From JAEUJM01 sp041908445 (GTDB lineage Bacteria; Actinomycetota; Acidimicrobiia; Acidimicrobiales; DATDAH01): a DNA stretch of 64,000 nucleotides. A model generated the notes under the pieces. It had not been told where the DNA came from, did not search any database, and saw only the letters and a list, made by a program, of their open reading frames with translations. A program made the translations under genes and the position numbers. Below are positions 18,606 through 29,304 of the stretch, piece after piece. The stretch spans positions 62,001 to 126,000 of the forward strand of contig JAYRFK010000010.1 of the NCBI GenBank assembly GCA_041908445.1. Direction: 5' to 3'. Positions within the stretch are counted from its first letter, which is position 1, and each line of letters opens with the position of its first letter.

Positions 18606-19595
18606 CTAGGCCGCGGCGCGGACGCCGGCGAGGAGGTGCTGTGCGGCCTCGCCCAGCCGCAGGGCGGCGGTGGCGTGGGGGAGGGGGTGCAGGCTCTCGA
18701 TGGCCGACTGGGCGTAGGCCGCCGCGGTCTCGAGGGAGGAGGCGACGGCACCGTCGGACCGGACCATCGACCGGGCCTGGTCGAGCGAACCCGCCTCCAG
18801 CGGGCCACCGAGCAGGCCGGCGAGGTCGGGGGCGGTGCCGGCGGCCATCGTGCGGATCACGGGCAGGGTGTAGACGCCCTCCACGAGGTCGTGGCCCGAG
18901 GGCTTGCCCAGCTGCTCGTCGGTGGCGGTGACGTCGAGGATGTCGTCGACGATCTGGAAGGCCATGCCGAAGCGCAGGCCGAACTCGGTGAGGGCGTCGA
19001 CCTCCTCGCGCGGCAGGTCGCCGACGAGGGCGCCGACCCGGCACGCGGTGGCGAACAGCGAGGCGGTCTTGCCCTCGATGGAGGAGAGGTAGTCGGCCTC
19101 GGTGCGGCCCACGTTGTAGGTGTCGCGCAGCTCGCGGACCTGGCCCTCGCAGAGGCGGCCGATGGTGGCGGCGAGCAGGGCGGCGACCTCGACGCCGAGG
19201 GAGGCCGCGATCTCGGAGGCCCGGGCCAGCAGGAAGTCGCCGGCGAGGATGGCCTGGAGGTTGCCCCACTTGGCGTTCACGCTCTCGACCGTGCGCCGGG
19301 TGGTGGCCTCGTCCATGACGTCGTCGTGGTAGAGCGAGCCCAGGTGCACGAGCTCGACCGCGACGGCACCCATCACCACGTCGTCGGAGACGGCGTCGAC
19401 GTCGTCGTCGGTGTTCGTGGCCGCGGCGGCCAGGGCGAACGCCGGGCGCACCCGCTTGCCGCCGGCGGTGATCAGGTGGCTGGCGACCTCGGTGAGGAAG
19501 GGGTCGTCGGATCGGACCGACTCCCGCAGGGCCACCTCGACGCGCGCGAGCCCCGCCTGCATCCCCGGGATCGCGAGCAGCGGGTTCTCGGCCAT
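18606..19595 (-). CDS. Long-chain polyprenyl diphosphate synthase
   Basis: A 329-residue trans-isoprenyl diphosphate synthase. The first Asp-rich motif is DDVMD at residues 91-95 (LYHDDVMDEA) and the second is QIVDDILD near 216. GGKRVRP at 45-51 binds isopentenyl diphosphate. It condenses isopentenyl units onto an allylic diphosphate; the family includes heptaprenyl and octaprenyl synthases making the menaquinone side chain, but product length cannot be assigned here. The ATG at 19595 has TACGCT eight nt upstream and lies divergent to clpC across 136 bp. Confidence 0.88.
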   Translation of the reverse strand: MAENPLLAIPGMQAGLARVEVALRESVRSDDPFLTEVASHLITAGGKRVRPAFALAAAATNTDDDVDAVSDDVVMGAVAVELVHLGSLYHDDVMDEATTRRTVESVNAKWGNLQAILAGDFLLARASEIAASLGVEVAALLAATIGRLCEGQVRELRDTYNVGRTEADYLSSIEGKTASLFATACRVGALVGDLPREEVDALTEFGLRFGMAFQIVDDILDVTATDEQLGKPSGHDLVEGVYTLPVIRTMAAGTAPDLAGLLGGPLEAGSLDQARSMVRSDGAVASSLETAAAYAQSAIESLHPLPHATAALRLGEAAQHLLAGVRAAA

Positions 19596-19603
19596 CGGAG
19601 CCG

Positions 19604-19609
19604 AGCGTA
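19604..19609 (-). promoter_or_regulatory. Candidate -10 element, prenyl synthase
   Basis: TACGCT on the minus strand ends eight nt before the ATG at 19595; no Shine-Dalgarno sequence is seen. Confidence 0.4.
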
Positions 19610-19731
19610 TTCGGGTCCACCCATCTCCCCCCAACCCTCCAGAGCGGGGTGGTTTCGTCCGACGCGTGTGGGGAGGGAGCCGACCGGTAGACTCGGCTCA
19701 CGTAACCCCTGTTGGTAGGGAGGCAGGTCTC

Positions 19732-22269
<2,538 letters not shown>

Positions 22270-22320
22270 CCCACCCTGAGCACAACCGAACGTCCGAGCT
22301 CGACGCCACCACGGTCCGCG

Positions 22321-23124
22321 ATGCGGCCGGGCTGGCGTCGAGCTCGCGTTTCGCTCGCGGTCGCGGCGCTACTGGTCGTGGCCGCGGCCTGTCAGGCCGA
22401 CGCCACCGTCGACCTGACCCTGGCCGAGGACGGCTCGGGCGAGGTGGCGGTCACCGTCACACTGGACGCCGACGCCGCCGATCGGGTACCCGACCTGGCC
22501 GACGACCTGCGGGTGCGCGACCTCGAGGCCAGTGGCTGGGAGGTGACCGGCCCGGACCCGACCGAGGACGGCGGGGTGACCATCGAGGCCCGCAAGCCCT
22601 TCGCCACCCCCGAGCAGGGGCGGGCGGTGCTCCGCGAGGTCGGCGGGCGGGGCGGGATCCTGCGGGCCATCGAGCTTCGGCGGGACCACACCTTCGGCGA
22701 GACCACCTGGACCTTCGGCGCCGGGCTCGACCTGTCGGCGGGCCTGGGCGGCTTCAGCGACGAGGACCTCGATGCCGTGCTCGGCGCTGACGCCTTCGGC
22801 CTCGACCAGGCCGCGCTCGAGGAGGAGCTCGGCGAGCCACTGCCGGACACCATGAGCGTGACCGTGGAGGCCCACCTGCCCGATGGTGAGTTCACCACGA
22901 ACGGTGACGCGACCGGGGCGACGTCGGCCCGCTGGTCGGCCGACCTGGGCGACGAGCCCGTGCGCATGGCCGCCGAGTCGAGCGAGCGCGACACGACGGT
23001 CTGGATCCTGGTCGGCGTGGCGGCGGGCGCGCTCGTGCTGCTGGTCCTGCTCCTCGTGTTCCGCCTGATCCGCGGCGCGTACCGCCGCCGTCGTCAGCGC
23101 CGGGAGGCGGACCCGGCGACCTAG
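22321..23124 (+). CDS. LppM-like lipoprotein with C-terminal membrane anchor
   Basis: A 267-residue exported protein. The N-terminal signal sequence ends in a lipobox-like VVAAAC (about residues 19-24), so lipidation at that Cys is likely. The body is Asp/Glu-rich and beta-type (TVDLTLAEDGSGEVAVTVTL), resembling the LppM domain of mycobacterial lipoproteins. A C-terminal hydrophobic helix (WILVGVAAGALVLLVLLLVF, about 227-247) and a basic cytoplasmic tail follow. The ATG is used; no strong Shine-Dalgarno sequence is seen. It lies 51 bp after clpC. Function is unknown. Confidence 0.75.
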   Translation: MRPGWRRARVSLAVAALLVVAAACQADATVDLTLAEDGSGEVAVTVTLDADAADRVPDLADDLRVRDLEASGWEVTGPDPTEDGGVTIEARKPFATPEQGRAVLREVGGRGGILRAIELRRDHTFGETTWTFGAGLDLSAGLGGFSDEDLDAVLGADAFGLDQAALEEELGEPLPDTMSVTVEAHLPDGEFTTNGDATGATSARWSADLGDEPVRMAAESSERDTTVWILVGVAAGALVLLVLLLVFRLIRGAYRRRRQRREADPAT

Positions 23125-23170
23125 GGTCTTTCGGCCCAAGTCGGGTCGCTGACGTGTCGATGACAGAGGG

Positions 23171-24571
23171 GTGCCGCACCCGATCCGCCGTCGCCTCGAG
23201 CCGGGGCTCGTGGCCGTGGTGGGGTTGGTGGTCGGGGCGCTCGTCCTCGGCCTGGCTCCGGCCGGCGCGACGACCGGCGCGACGTCGGGGGCGGACGCCG
23301 ACGTCGTGGTCACCACCGACGTCGTCTACGGGGAGGCGCCGGACGAGGTGGGCGCCCCCGAGACGCTGCGGCTCGACCTCTACGACCCGGTCGGGGTCGC
23401 GGGCACCCGGGCGGCCCTCGTCGTCGTCCACGGCGGGGGCTTCGACCGGGGGGACAAGGCCGACCCGGTCTACGTGGGCATGGCGCAGGCCTTCGCCGCC
23501 CAGGGCCTCGTGGTGGCGGTGGTGGACTATCGCCTGCGGGCCGACGCCTACCCCGACTACCCCGTGGCCTCGCTCGATGCCCAGCACGACGTGCAGGCCG
23601 CGGTCCGGTGGCTGCGGGCCCACGCCCCCGAGCTGCGGGTCGACCCCGGCCGCATCGCGGTGACCGGGCACTCCGCCGGGGCCATCGCCGCGCTGCGGGT
23701 CGGCACCCACCCCGAGGACCCGGGGGAGAGCGGCACGCCGGAGCAGCCCTCGGCGGTGGCCGGGGTGCTCGGGGTGTCGGGCTTCCTGCCCGGTGAGGTG
23801 GGCGAGGCGACGCCGCCCGTCCGTCTGCTGCACGGCACCGTCGACCCACTGATCCCGCTGTCGTGGGCGGACGACACGTGCAAGCGCTGGGAGGTCGCCG
23901 GCGGCGACTGCGGCATCGTCACCTACGAGGGGGCCTCGCACGACGCCACCGCGTTCTTCGACCCCGCCTCGCCGGAGGTGACCGACTTCCTGGACTGCAC
24001 CGTCGGGGGCCCGGTGGCGTTCGCCGACGTGATCCCCGGCTCGGCGCGGGCGCGGACGGTCGCCTGGGCCACGGGCGTCGGCGTCCTCAACGGGGCCGTG
24101 ACCGGGCCCCTCGACCCGGCCGCGGCGGTCACCCGCGGCCAGTTCTCGGCCTGGACCTGGCGCTGGGCCGGTCGCCCGGCGCCCGACGACCTCGCCCGCT
24201 CGGGCGGCGACCCCGCCGTGGACTGGGTGGTCGCCGGCGGCGTGCTCCACGCCCGGAGCGACGGCACCTTCAACCGACGGCGGGCACTGACGCGAGGGGC
24301 GGCGGCACGGGCCCTGTGGCGCCTGGCCGGCCGGCCCGCCGCGCCACCGTCGGCGGTGGAGGGCCTCGACCCCCTCGCCAAGGAGGCGCCGGCGGTCGAC
24401 TGGCTGGCCGCCCAGGGCGCCGACGGCCTGGTGGTCGGCGGCGTGTTCCGGGCCGATGCCCCGGCCCGCCGGGCCCAGCTCCTCGCGGTGCTGCGCCAGC
24501 TCTCGGCGGCGCCGGGCGCCGCGGTCGACGGCTCCGTGGAGGGCGCCGTCGCCGCCTGCCCCGCCCCCTGA
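23171..24571 (+). CDS. Secreted alpha/beta hydrolase with C-terminal SLH-like repeats
   Basis: A 466-residue exported protein. A signal peptide (about 1-38) precedes an alpha/beta hydrolase of the BD-FAE/esterase-lipase type (about 45-290): oxyanion loop VVHGGGFDRG, nucleophile GHSAG, a likely catalytic Asp in GTVDPLIP and His in EGASHDATAFF. The last 170 residues hold about three SLH-like repeats (FADVIPGSARARTVAWA, then VTRGQFSAWTWRWAGRP and LTRGAAARALWRLAGRP), suggesting cell-wall attachment. The start is GTG at 23171, just after AGAGGG. Probable role is esterase activity on the cell surface; the substrate is unknown. Confidence 0.8.
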   Translation: MPHPIRRRLEPGLVAVVGLVVGALVLGLAPAGATTGATSGADADVVVTTDVVYGEAPDEVGAPETLRLDLYDPVGVAGTRAALVVVHGGGFDRGDKADPVYVGMAQAFAAQGLVVAVVDYRLRADAYPDYPVASLDAQHDVQAAVRWLRAHAPELRVDPGRIAVTGHSAGAIAALRVGTHPEDPGESGTPEQPSAVAGVLGVSGFLPGEVGEATPPVRLLHGTVDPLIPLSWADDTCKRWEVAGGDCGIVTYEGASHDATAFFDPASPEVTDFLDCTVGGPVAFADVIPGSARARTVAWATGVGVLNGAVTGPLDPAAAVTRGQFSAWTWRWAGRPAPDDLARSGGDPAVDWVVAGGVLHARSDGTFNRRRALTRGAAARALWRLAGRPAAPPSAVEGLDPLAKEAPAVDWLAAQGADGLVVGGVFRADAPARRAQLLAVLRQLSAAPGAAVDGSVEGAVAACPAP

Positions 24572-24589
24572 GGCCCGGGGACCGCGAAC

Positions 24590-24612
24590 CTGTCACACCC
24601 GCGTCGTACATT
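24590..24612 (+). promoter_or_regulatory. RecA-NDp (PafBC-type) DNA-damage promoter of radA
   Basis: The mycobacterial LexA-independent damage promoter is described as tTGTCRgtg-N8-TAnnnT. Here cTGTCAcac (24590-24598), eight nt, then TACATT (24607-24612) match the invariant TGTCR, the spacing and the -10. The -10 ends seven nt before the radA ATG, so the mRNA would be leaderless. GCGAAC (24584-24589) and GTTCGC (24614-24619) flank it as an inverted repeat. Confidence 0.65.
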
Positions 24613-24619
24613 TGTTCGC

Positions 24620-26002
24620 ATGGCTCGGACCAAGACCGTCTTCCGGTGCGGCGAGTGCGGCGGCGAGGCGCCCCGCTGGCTCGGCCGCTGCCCGTCGTGC
24701 GACGCCTGGAACACCCTGGTCGAGGAGCTCGACGAGCCCACCGCGGTGGCGCCCGTGGCCCGCCGCTCCGGCGCCGGCCCCATGCCCATCGACGAGGTGC
24801 CCGCCGACGAGTGGGTGGCGGTGCCCACCGGGATCGAGGAGCTCGACCGGGTGCTCGGCGGCGGCCTGGTCCCCGGGTCGGTCACCCTCCTCGGCGGCGA
24901 GCCCGGCATCGGCAAGTCCACCCTCCTCCTCCAGGCGGCCGTGGCGCGCGCCGCGGCGGGCGACCGGGTGCTCTACGTGTCCGCGGAGGAGTCCCGCCAA
25001 CAGGTGCGGCTGCGGGCCGGCCGGCTCGGGGCCCTCGACCCCAACCTGTGGCTGGTGGCCGACACGAGCCTGCCGGTGGTGCTCGGCGACCTGGCCGAGA
25101 CCCGGCCGGCGCTGGTCATCGTCGACTCGGTGCAGGCCCTCGCCGACCCGCAGCTCTCGTCGGCGCCCGGCTCGGTCGCCCAGGTGCGCCACGTGGCCGC
25201 CCGGCTCGTGGCCGAGGCCAAGCAGCGAGGGGTCGCCATCGTGCTCGTCGGTCACGTCACCAAGGACGGCGCGCTGGCCGGGCCCCGGGTGCTCGAGCAC
25301 GTGGTCGACACCGTCTGCACCTTCGAGGGCGAGCGCCACCACGCCCTGCGCCTGCTCCGGGCGGTGAAGCACCGGTTCGGCCCCACCCACGAGCTCGGGC
25401 TGTTCCAGATGACCGGCGAAGGCCTCCAGGGCGTGCCCGACCCGAGCAGCCTGTTCCTGTCCGACCGGCGCCGCGGCGTCCCTGGGTCGGTGGTCGTGCC
25501 CACGCTCGACGGCAACCGGCCGCTGCTGGTGGAGATCCAGGCCCTCGTCACCGGCTCCGACCTGGGCAACCCCCGCCGGTCCGCCCAGGGGGTCGACGGG
25601 GGCCGCCTCAACATGGTGCTGGCCGTGCTCGAGGAGCGGGCCGGGCTGTCCGTCGCCCGGTCCGACGTCTACGCCCTCGCCGCCGGCGGTCTCCGGGTCA
25701 CCGAGCCCGGGGCCGACCTCGCGCTGGCGTTGGCGGTGGTCTCCGCCTCGATCGACGTGCCCCTCGACGAGGGCGTGGTGGTCTGCGCCGAGCTCGGCCT
25801 CGGCGGCGAGCTGCGCCAGGTGGCCCGGCTCGACCGGCGCCTGGCCGAGGCCGCCCGCCTCGGCTTCGGGCTCGCCCTCGTGGCCCCCGACAGCCCGGCG
25901 GCGCCACCGGGCCTGCGCACCATCGAGGCCGCCACCATCGCCAACGCGGTCCGGCTCTGCGCCGGCGGCGGCCTCGGTCGGGTGCTCGCGCCGGCCGGCT
26001 GA
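24620..26002 (+). CDS. radA: DNA repair protein RadA
   Basis: A 460-residue RecA-like helicase that extends D-loops in recombination. Order: N-terminal zinc finger (C10, C13, C24, C27), RecA-type ATPase with Walker A GGEPGIGKST (about 92-101) and Walker B LVIVDSVQ, the RadA signature at 250-254, then a Lon-like C-terminal domain. The signature reads KHRFG rather than the usual KNRFG. The ATG at 24620 directly follows a damage-type promoter. disA lies 61 bp downstream, a conserved actinobacterial and firmicute arrangement linking repair to c-di-AMP. Confidence 0.96.
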   Translation: MARTKTVFRCGECGGEAPRWLGRCPSCDAWNTLVEELDEPTAVAPVARRSGAGPMPIDEVPADEWVAVPTGIEELDRVLGGGLVPGSVTLLGGEPGIGKSTLLLQAAVARAAAGDRVLYVSAEESRQQVRLRAGRLGALDPNLWLVADTSLPVVLGDLAETRPALVIVDSVQALADPQLSSAPGSVAQVRHVAARLVAEAKQRGVAIVLVGHVTKDGALAGPRVLEHVVDTVCTFEGERHHALRLLRAVKHRFGPTHELGLFQMTGEGLQGVPDPSSLFLSDRRRGVPGSVVVPTLDGNRPLLVEIQALVTGSDLGNPRRSAQGVDGGRLNMVLAVLEERAGLSVARSDVYALAAGGLRVTEPGADLALALAVVSASIDVPLDEGVVVCAELGLGGELRQVARLDRRLAEAARLGFGLALVAPDSPAAPPGLRTIEAATIANAVRLCAGGGLGRVLAPAG

Positions 26003-26051
26003 GCACCGCCCGCCGGGCCGCCCTCCCCCGAACCCCAGATACCCCGGGCAC

Positions 26052-26057
26052 TACACT
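26052..26057 (+). promoter_or_regulatory. Candidate -10 element, leaderless disA
   Basis: TACACT ends six nt before the GTG at 26064, and there is no Shine-Dalgarno sequence. disA may be transcribed from here as well as from radA. Confidence 0.5.
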
Positions 26058-26063
26058 CGTTCC

Positions 26064-26831
26064 GTGGCGCAGCCGAGCGAAGGCCTCCGTGCCGCCCTGG
26101 CGGCGTCGGCGCCCGGCCGTCCGCTGCGCGAGGGGCTCGACCGCATCCTGCTGTCCGGGATGGGCGCGCTGATCGTGGTGGGCGACGGCCCCGACGTGCT
26201 CAACCTCTGCTCGGGCGGCTTCCTGCTCGACGCCGCGTTCACCCCGCAGCGCCTGTTCGAGCTGGCCAAGATGGACGGCGCCATCATCCTGGCGCCCGAC
26301 GCCAGCCGCATCGCCCGGGCCAACGTGCACCTGGTCCCCAACCCCAACGTGCCCACCTCGGAGACCGGCACCCGCCACCGCACGGCCGAGCGGGTGGCGC
26401 GCTCGATCAACGTGCCGGTGATCTCGGTCTCCGAGCGCATGGCGGTCATCGCGGTCTACGTGGGCGACGAGAAGCACCCGCTCGAGCCGATCCCCCGGCT
26501 GCTCGACCGCTCGAACCAGGCCCTCCAGACCCTCGAGCGCTACCGCACCCGCCTCGACGCCGTGTCCCGGTCGCTGTCCGCCCTCGAGGTGGAGGACCTC
26601 GTCACCCTGCGCGACGTGGTCAGCGTCATCCAGCGGGCCGAGATGGTCCAGCGCATCGCCGAGGAGATCGACAGCCACATCGTCGAGCTCGGCGAGGACG
26701 GCCGCCTGGTGCGCCTCCAGCTCGAAGAGCTCTACTCCGGCGTCGCCTCGGACCGTCGCCTCGCGGTCGCCGACTACTTCGCGCCCGGCGACGGCTACGG
26801 GCTCGAGCAGGCGCTCGACGCCCTGTCGTAG
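26064..26831 (+). CDS. disA: DisA diadenylate cyclase, interrupted by an in-frame TAG
   Basis: The open frame encodes 255 residues: the diadenylate cyclase domain with DGA (71-73) and RHR (104-106) that makes c-di-AMP from two ATP, and the helical spine after it. It stops at TAG 26829-26831. The same frame then continues for 102 sense codons with the HhH DNA-binding domain that DisA normally carries. Read through, the protein would be 358 residues, the normal family length. CAG to TAG is a simple explanation for the local sequence LDALS*LSTEDLLD. The shortened protein should keep the cyclase but lose branched-DNA recognition. A sequencing error, a real truncation or stop-codon readthrough are all possible. 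The start is GTG at 26064, probably leaderless. Confidence 0.85.
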   Translation: MAQPSEGLRAALAASAPGRPLREGLDRILLSGMGALIVVGDGPDVLNLCSGGFLLDAAFTPQRLFELAKMDGAIILAPDASRIARANVHLVPNPNVPTSETGTRHRTAERVARSINVPVISVSERMAVIAVYVGDEKHPLEPIPRLLDRSNQALQTLERYRTRLDAVSRSLSALEVEDLVTLRDVVSVIQRAEMVQRIAEEIDSHIVELGEDGRLVRLQLEELYSGVASDRRLAVADYFAPGDGYGLEQALDALS

Positions 26832-27140
26832 CTCTCCACCGAGGACCTCCTCGACCAGAAGGCCGTGGCCGCCACCTTGAACCTGCCCGGCGCCGAGGAC
26901 GAGGTCGACCTCGACCTCGGGGTCCAGCCGCGCGGCCACCGGCTGCTGGCCAAGATCCCCCGGCTGCCCGAAGCGGTCATCGCCAACGTGGTCGAGCGCT
27001 TCGGCGACCTGCAGAAGATCATGCGGGCCACCATCGCCGACCTCGACGACGTGGACGGCGTGGGCGAGACCCGGGCCCGCGCCATGAAGGACGGCCTCGC
27101 CCGCCTGGCCGAGACGTCCATCCTCGACCGCTACGGCTGA
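26832..27140 (+). pseudogene. disA: DisA C-terminal HhH DNA-binding region downstream of TAG
   Basis: This continues the disA frame beyond the TAG: LSTEDLLDQKAVAATLNL, then PRGHRLLAKIPRLPEAVI and DVDGVGETRARAMKDGL, the RuvA-like HhH domain by which octameric DisA scans for branched DNA. There is no second frame disruption and the family pattern is intact to the stop at 27138-27140, so the interruption is recent or not real. A GTG at 26865, shortly after AGAAGG, could allow separate initiation of a 91-residue HhH protein, but the spacing is poor. Confidence 0.75.
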
Positions 27141-27200
27141 CCCGACCCGACCCGGCCGACCACCCGCCCCGCCGCCTGCCCGCCCCGTGAGGTCTCTCCC

Positions 27201-27866
27201 ATGATCGAGCACGTCACCCTGCCCTCGGGCGTCCCCGCCCGCCTGGCCCGCCCGGCGAGCGGCGAGGCCACCGCCGGCCTCGTGATCGCGCCCGACATCG
27301 GCGGCCTGCGCCCGCTCTTCGACGATCTCTGCCAGCGTCTCGCCGACGAGAACGGTTGGGTCGTCTGCGCCCCCGAGCCCTTCCCCGGCCGGGAGCAGAT
27401 GAAGCTCGACGAGCGCATGGCCGCGATGACGGGCCTGGTCGACGGCACCCAGGTCGGGGCGCTGGTCGAGGCCGCCGACGCGACCGGGGCCGAGCGGGTC
27501 GGCCTGGTCGGGTTCTGCATGGGCGGCATGTACGCGCTCAAGGCGTCGGGCACCGGCCGCTTCTCGCGCTGCGTCGCGTTCTACGGGATGATCCGCGTCC
27601 CCGAGGACTGGCAGAGCGAGGGCCAGGGCGAGCCCCTCGACGCGGTCACCACCCCGGGGGCGTCCCCGGTGCTGGCCATCGTGGGCACCAACGACCCGTA
27701 CACGCCGGCCGGCGACGTCGACGACCTCGAGGCCACCGGTGCCGAGGTGGTCCGCTACGAGGGCGCCGAGCACGGCTTCGTGCACGACCCGAGCCGCCCC
27801 GCCCACCGCCCCGACGACGCCGCCGACGCCTGGCGCCGCGCCATCGCCTTCCTCGACGGCCGATGA
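27201..27866 (+). CDS. Dienelactone hydrolase family protein
   Basis: A 221-residue cytoplasmic alpha/beta hydrolase of the DLH family. The nucleophile is Cys106 in GFCMGG rather than Ser, as in carboxymethylenebutenolidase. The Asp in GTNDPYTP and His in GAEHGF complete the triad. The family hydrolyses dienelactones in aromatic degradation, but many actinobacterial members have other or unknown substrates, and no aromatic pathway is nearby. The ATG at 27201 follows GAGG. It lies 60 bp after disA and is convergent with the Crp-type regulator gene. Confidence 0.85.
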   Translation: MIEHVTLPSGVPARLARPASGEATAGLVIAPDIGGLRPLFDDLCQRLADENGWVVCAPEPFPGREQMKLDERMAAMTGLVDGTQVGALVEAADATGAERVGLVGFCMGGMYALKASGTGRFSRCVAFYGMIRVPEDWQSEGQGEPLDAVTTPGASPVLAIVGTNDPYTPAGDVDDLEATGAEVVRYEGAEHGFVHDPSRPAHRPDDAADAWRRAIAFLDGR

Positions 27867-27878
27867 CGATCCGCGCGC

Positions 27879-28550
27879 TCAGCGGGCGCGGATCTCCATC
27901 TGCTGGCGGTTGGTGATCGTGTAGCCGCCGTCGTCGGGCTCGAGCCAGCCCAGACGGATGAACGAGGCGATGGCCTTGTTGACCCGCTCGCGAGAGGCGC
28001 CGACCATGCCGGCGAGCTCCTCCTGGGTGATGGGGAGCTCGAAGTGGTCGCTCTCGCCGGCCAGCTCGAGCAGGCGCTTGGCGGTGCGGCCGGTGACGTC
28101 GAGGAACACCGAGTCGGCGAGGGCCTCGTCGGTGACGCGCAGGCGGCTGGCAAGGAGCTCGACGACCTTCCACAGGTGGCCGGGCTCCTCCTCGAAGATC
28201 CGCTTCAGCGGCTCGTAGGGGATGCAGATGAGCTGCGATTCCTCGAGCGCCCGGGCCTCGGCCGAGCGTGGGAGCCCGTCGAAGAGCGGCATCTCGCCGA
28301 ACAGGTCACCCGGTTCCATGAGGGCGATGAGCGACTCGCGCCCGTCCTCGGACTTGTTGGCGATGGCCACGCGGCCGCTCGACACCACGTAGAGCTGCTC
28401 CGGCTCGTCGTCGAGGGAGAACACGGCATCGCCGCGCTCGAAGTCGATCAGGGTCGCGGCGGCACTGATGGCCGAGAGCGCGTCGGGGCCCAGGTCGCGG
28501 AAAAGCACGACGTCACGCAGCACCCCCTGGTCCACCATGGCGTTCGTCAT
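27879..28550 (-). CDS. Crp/Fnr-family transcriptional regulator (GlxR/Crp-like)
   Basis: A 223-residue regulator. The N-terminal cyclic-nucleotide-binding domain (about 15-130) includes the phosphate-binding cassette-like GDLFGEMPLFDGLPRSAEARA, with the Arg typical of cAMP binders. The C-terminal winged helix contains ITQEELAGMVGASRERVNKAIASF. Overall it resembles actinobacterial Crp (GlxR, M. tuberculosis Rv3676), a global cAMP-responsive regulator. The ATG at 28550 is divergent from ispD with only 15 bp between start codons, so the promoters overlap. Confidence 0.88.
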   Translation of the reverse strand: MTNAMVDQGVLRDVVLFRDLGPDALSAISAAATLIDFERGDAVFSLDDEPEQLYVVSSGRVAIANKSEDGRESLIALMEPGDLFGEMPLFDGLPRSAEARALEESQLICIPYEPLKRIFEEEPGHLWKVVELLASRLRVTDEALADSVFLDVTGRTAKRLLELAGESDHFELPITQEELAGMVGASRERVNKAIASFIRLGWLEPDDGGYTITNRQQMEIRAR

Positions 28551-28552
28551 CG

Positions 28553-28558
28553 TAGATT
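28553..28558 (+). promoter_or_regulatory. Candidate -10 element, leaderless ispD
   Basis: TAGATT lies in the 15 bp between the crp-like and ispD start codons and ends seven nt before the ispD GTG. No Shine-Dalgarno sequence is seen. Confidence 0.5.
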
Positions 28559-28565
28559 GCTAGCC

Positions 28566-29216
28566 GTGCCGTCGTCCCCTCCGCCCGCGCCCGACGCCTG
28601 GGCGGTCGTCGTGGCCGCCGGGTCCGGCACCCGCTTCGGTGCCCCCAAGCAGTTCGAGCCCTTGCGCGGCCGGCGGGTGATCGACTGGTCACTGGCGGCG
28701 GCCCGTGCCGCCTGCGCCGGCGTCGTCTGCGTGCTCCCGCCCGACCACGACGGCAGCGAGGACGGCGCCGACGTCTGCGTGTCCGGCGGGGCCACGCGCT
28801 CCGAATCGGTGCGCGCCGGGCTCGACGCGGTGCCCGACGACGTCGCCCTCATCGTGGTCCACGACGCCGCCCGCCCCGTGGCCCCCGTGTCGCTCTTCCA
28901 CGACGTGATCGCCGCCGTCCGCGACGGCGCCGACGCCGCCGTCCCCGGCGTGGCCGTGCACGACACCATCCGCCACGCCGAGCAGGGCGTGGTCGACCGG
29001 GCCCACCTCGTGGCGGTGCAGACCCCCCAGGCCTTCCGGGCCGCGTCGCTGCGGGCCGCACACGCCTCGGGTGGTGAGGCCACCGACGACGCTTCGCTCG
29101 TCGAGGCCGCAGGTGGCACGGTGGTCGTCGTGCCCGGCCGCTCGCACAACCTCAAGATCACCGACCCGGGCGACCTCCGCATCGCCGCGGTGCTGCTCGA
29201 CGAGGCCGACGCGTGA
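28566..29216 (+). CDS. ispD: 2-C-methyl-D-erythritol 4-phosphate cytidylyltransferase
   Basis: A 216-residue enzyme of the MEP isoprenoid pathway that couples CTP with MEP to make CDP-ME. The nucleotide-binding start AVVVAAGSGTRFGAPKQF (about 13-30) is typical, as are SVRAGLDAVP, VVHDAARPVAP and VQTPQAFRAA. The C-terminus has NLKITDPGDL. The GTG at 28566 is chosen for its position after TAGATT and for the usual N-terminal length. ispF follows 88 bp downstream. Confidence 0.93.
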   Translation: MPSSPPPAPDAWAVVVAAGSGTRFGAPKQFEPLRGRRVIDWSLAAARAACAGVVCVLPPDHDGSEDGADVCVSGGATRSESVRAGLDAVPDDVALIVVHDAARPVAPVSLFHDVIAAVRDGADAAVPGVAVHDTIRHAEQGVVDRAHLVAVQTPQAFRAASLRAAHASGGEATDDASLVEAAGGTVVVVPGRSHNLKITDPGDLRIAAVLLDEADA

Positions 29217-29304
29217 GCCCGAGGGACGAGGGCGTGGCCCCGGCCTGCGTGATCGGCACGCAAGAGCACGCGGCCCGGCGCGGAACGAGCCAGGAGCGGG
29301 GAAC

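Noticed and set aside
26865..27140. Independent small gene for an HhH protein
   Set aside because: It is in the same frame as disA and continues DisA similarity from 26832; more likely a gene split by one stop codon, though re-initiation is not excluded.
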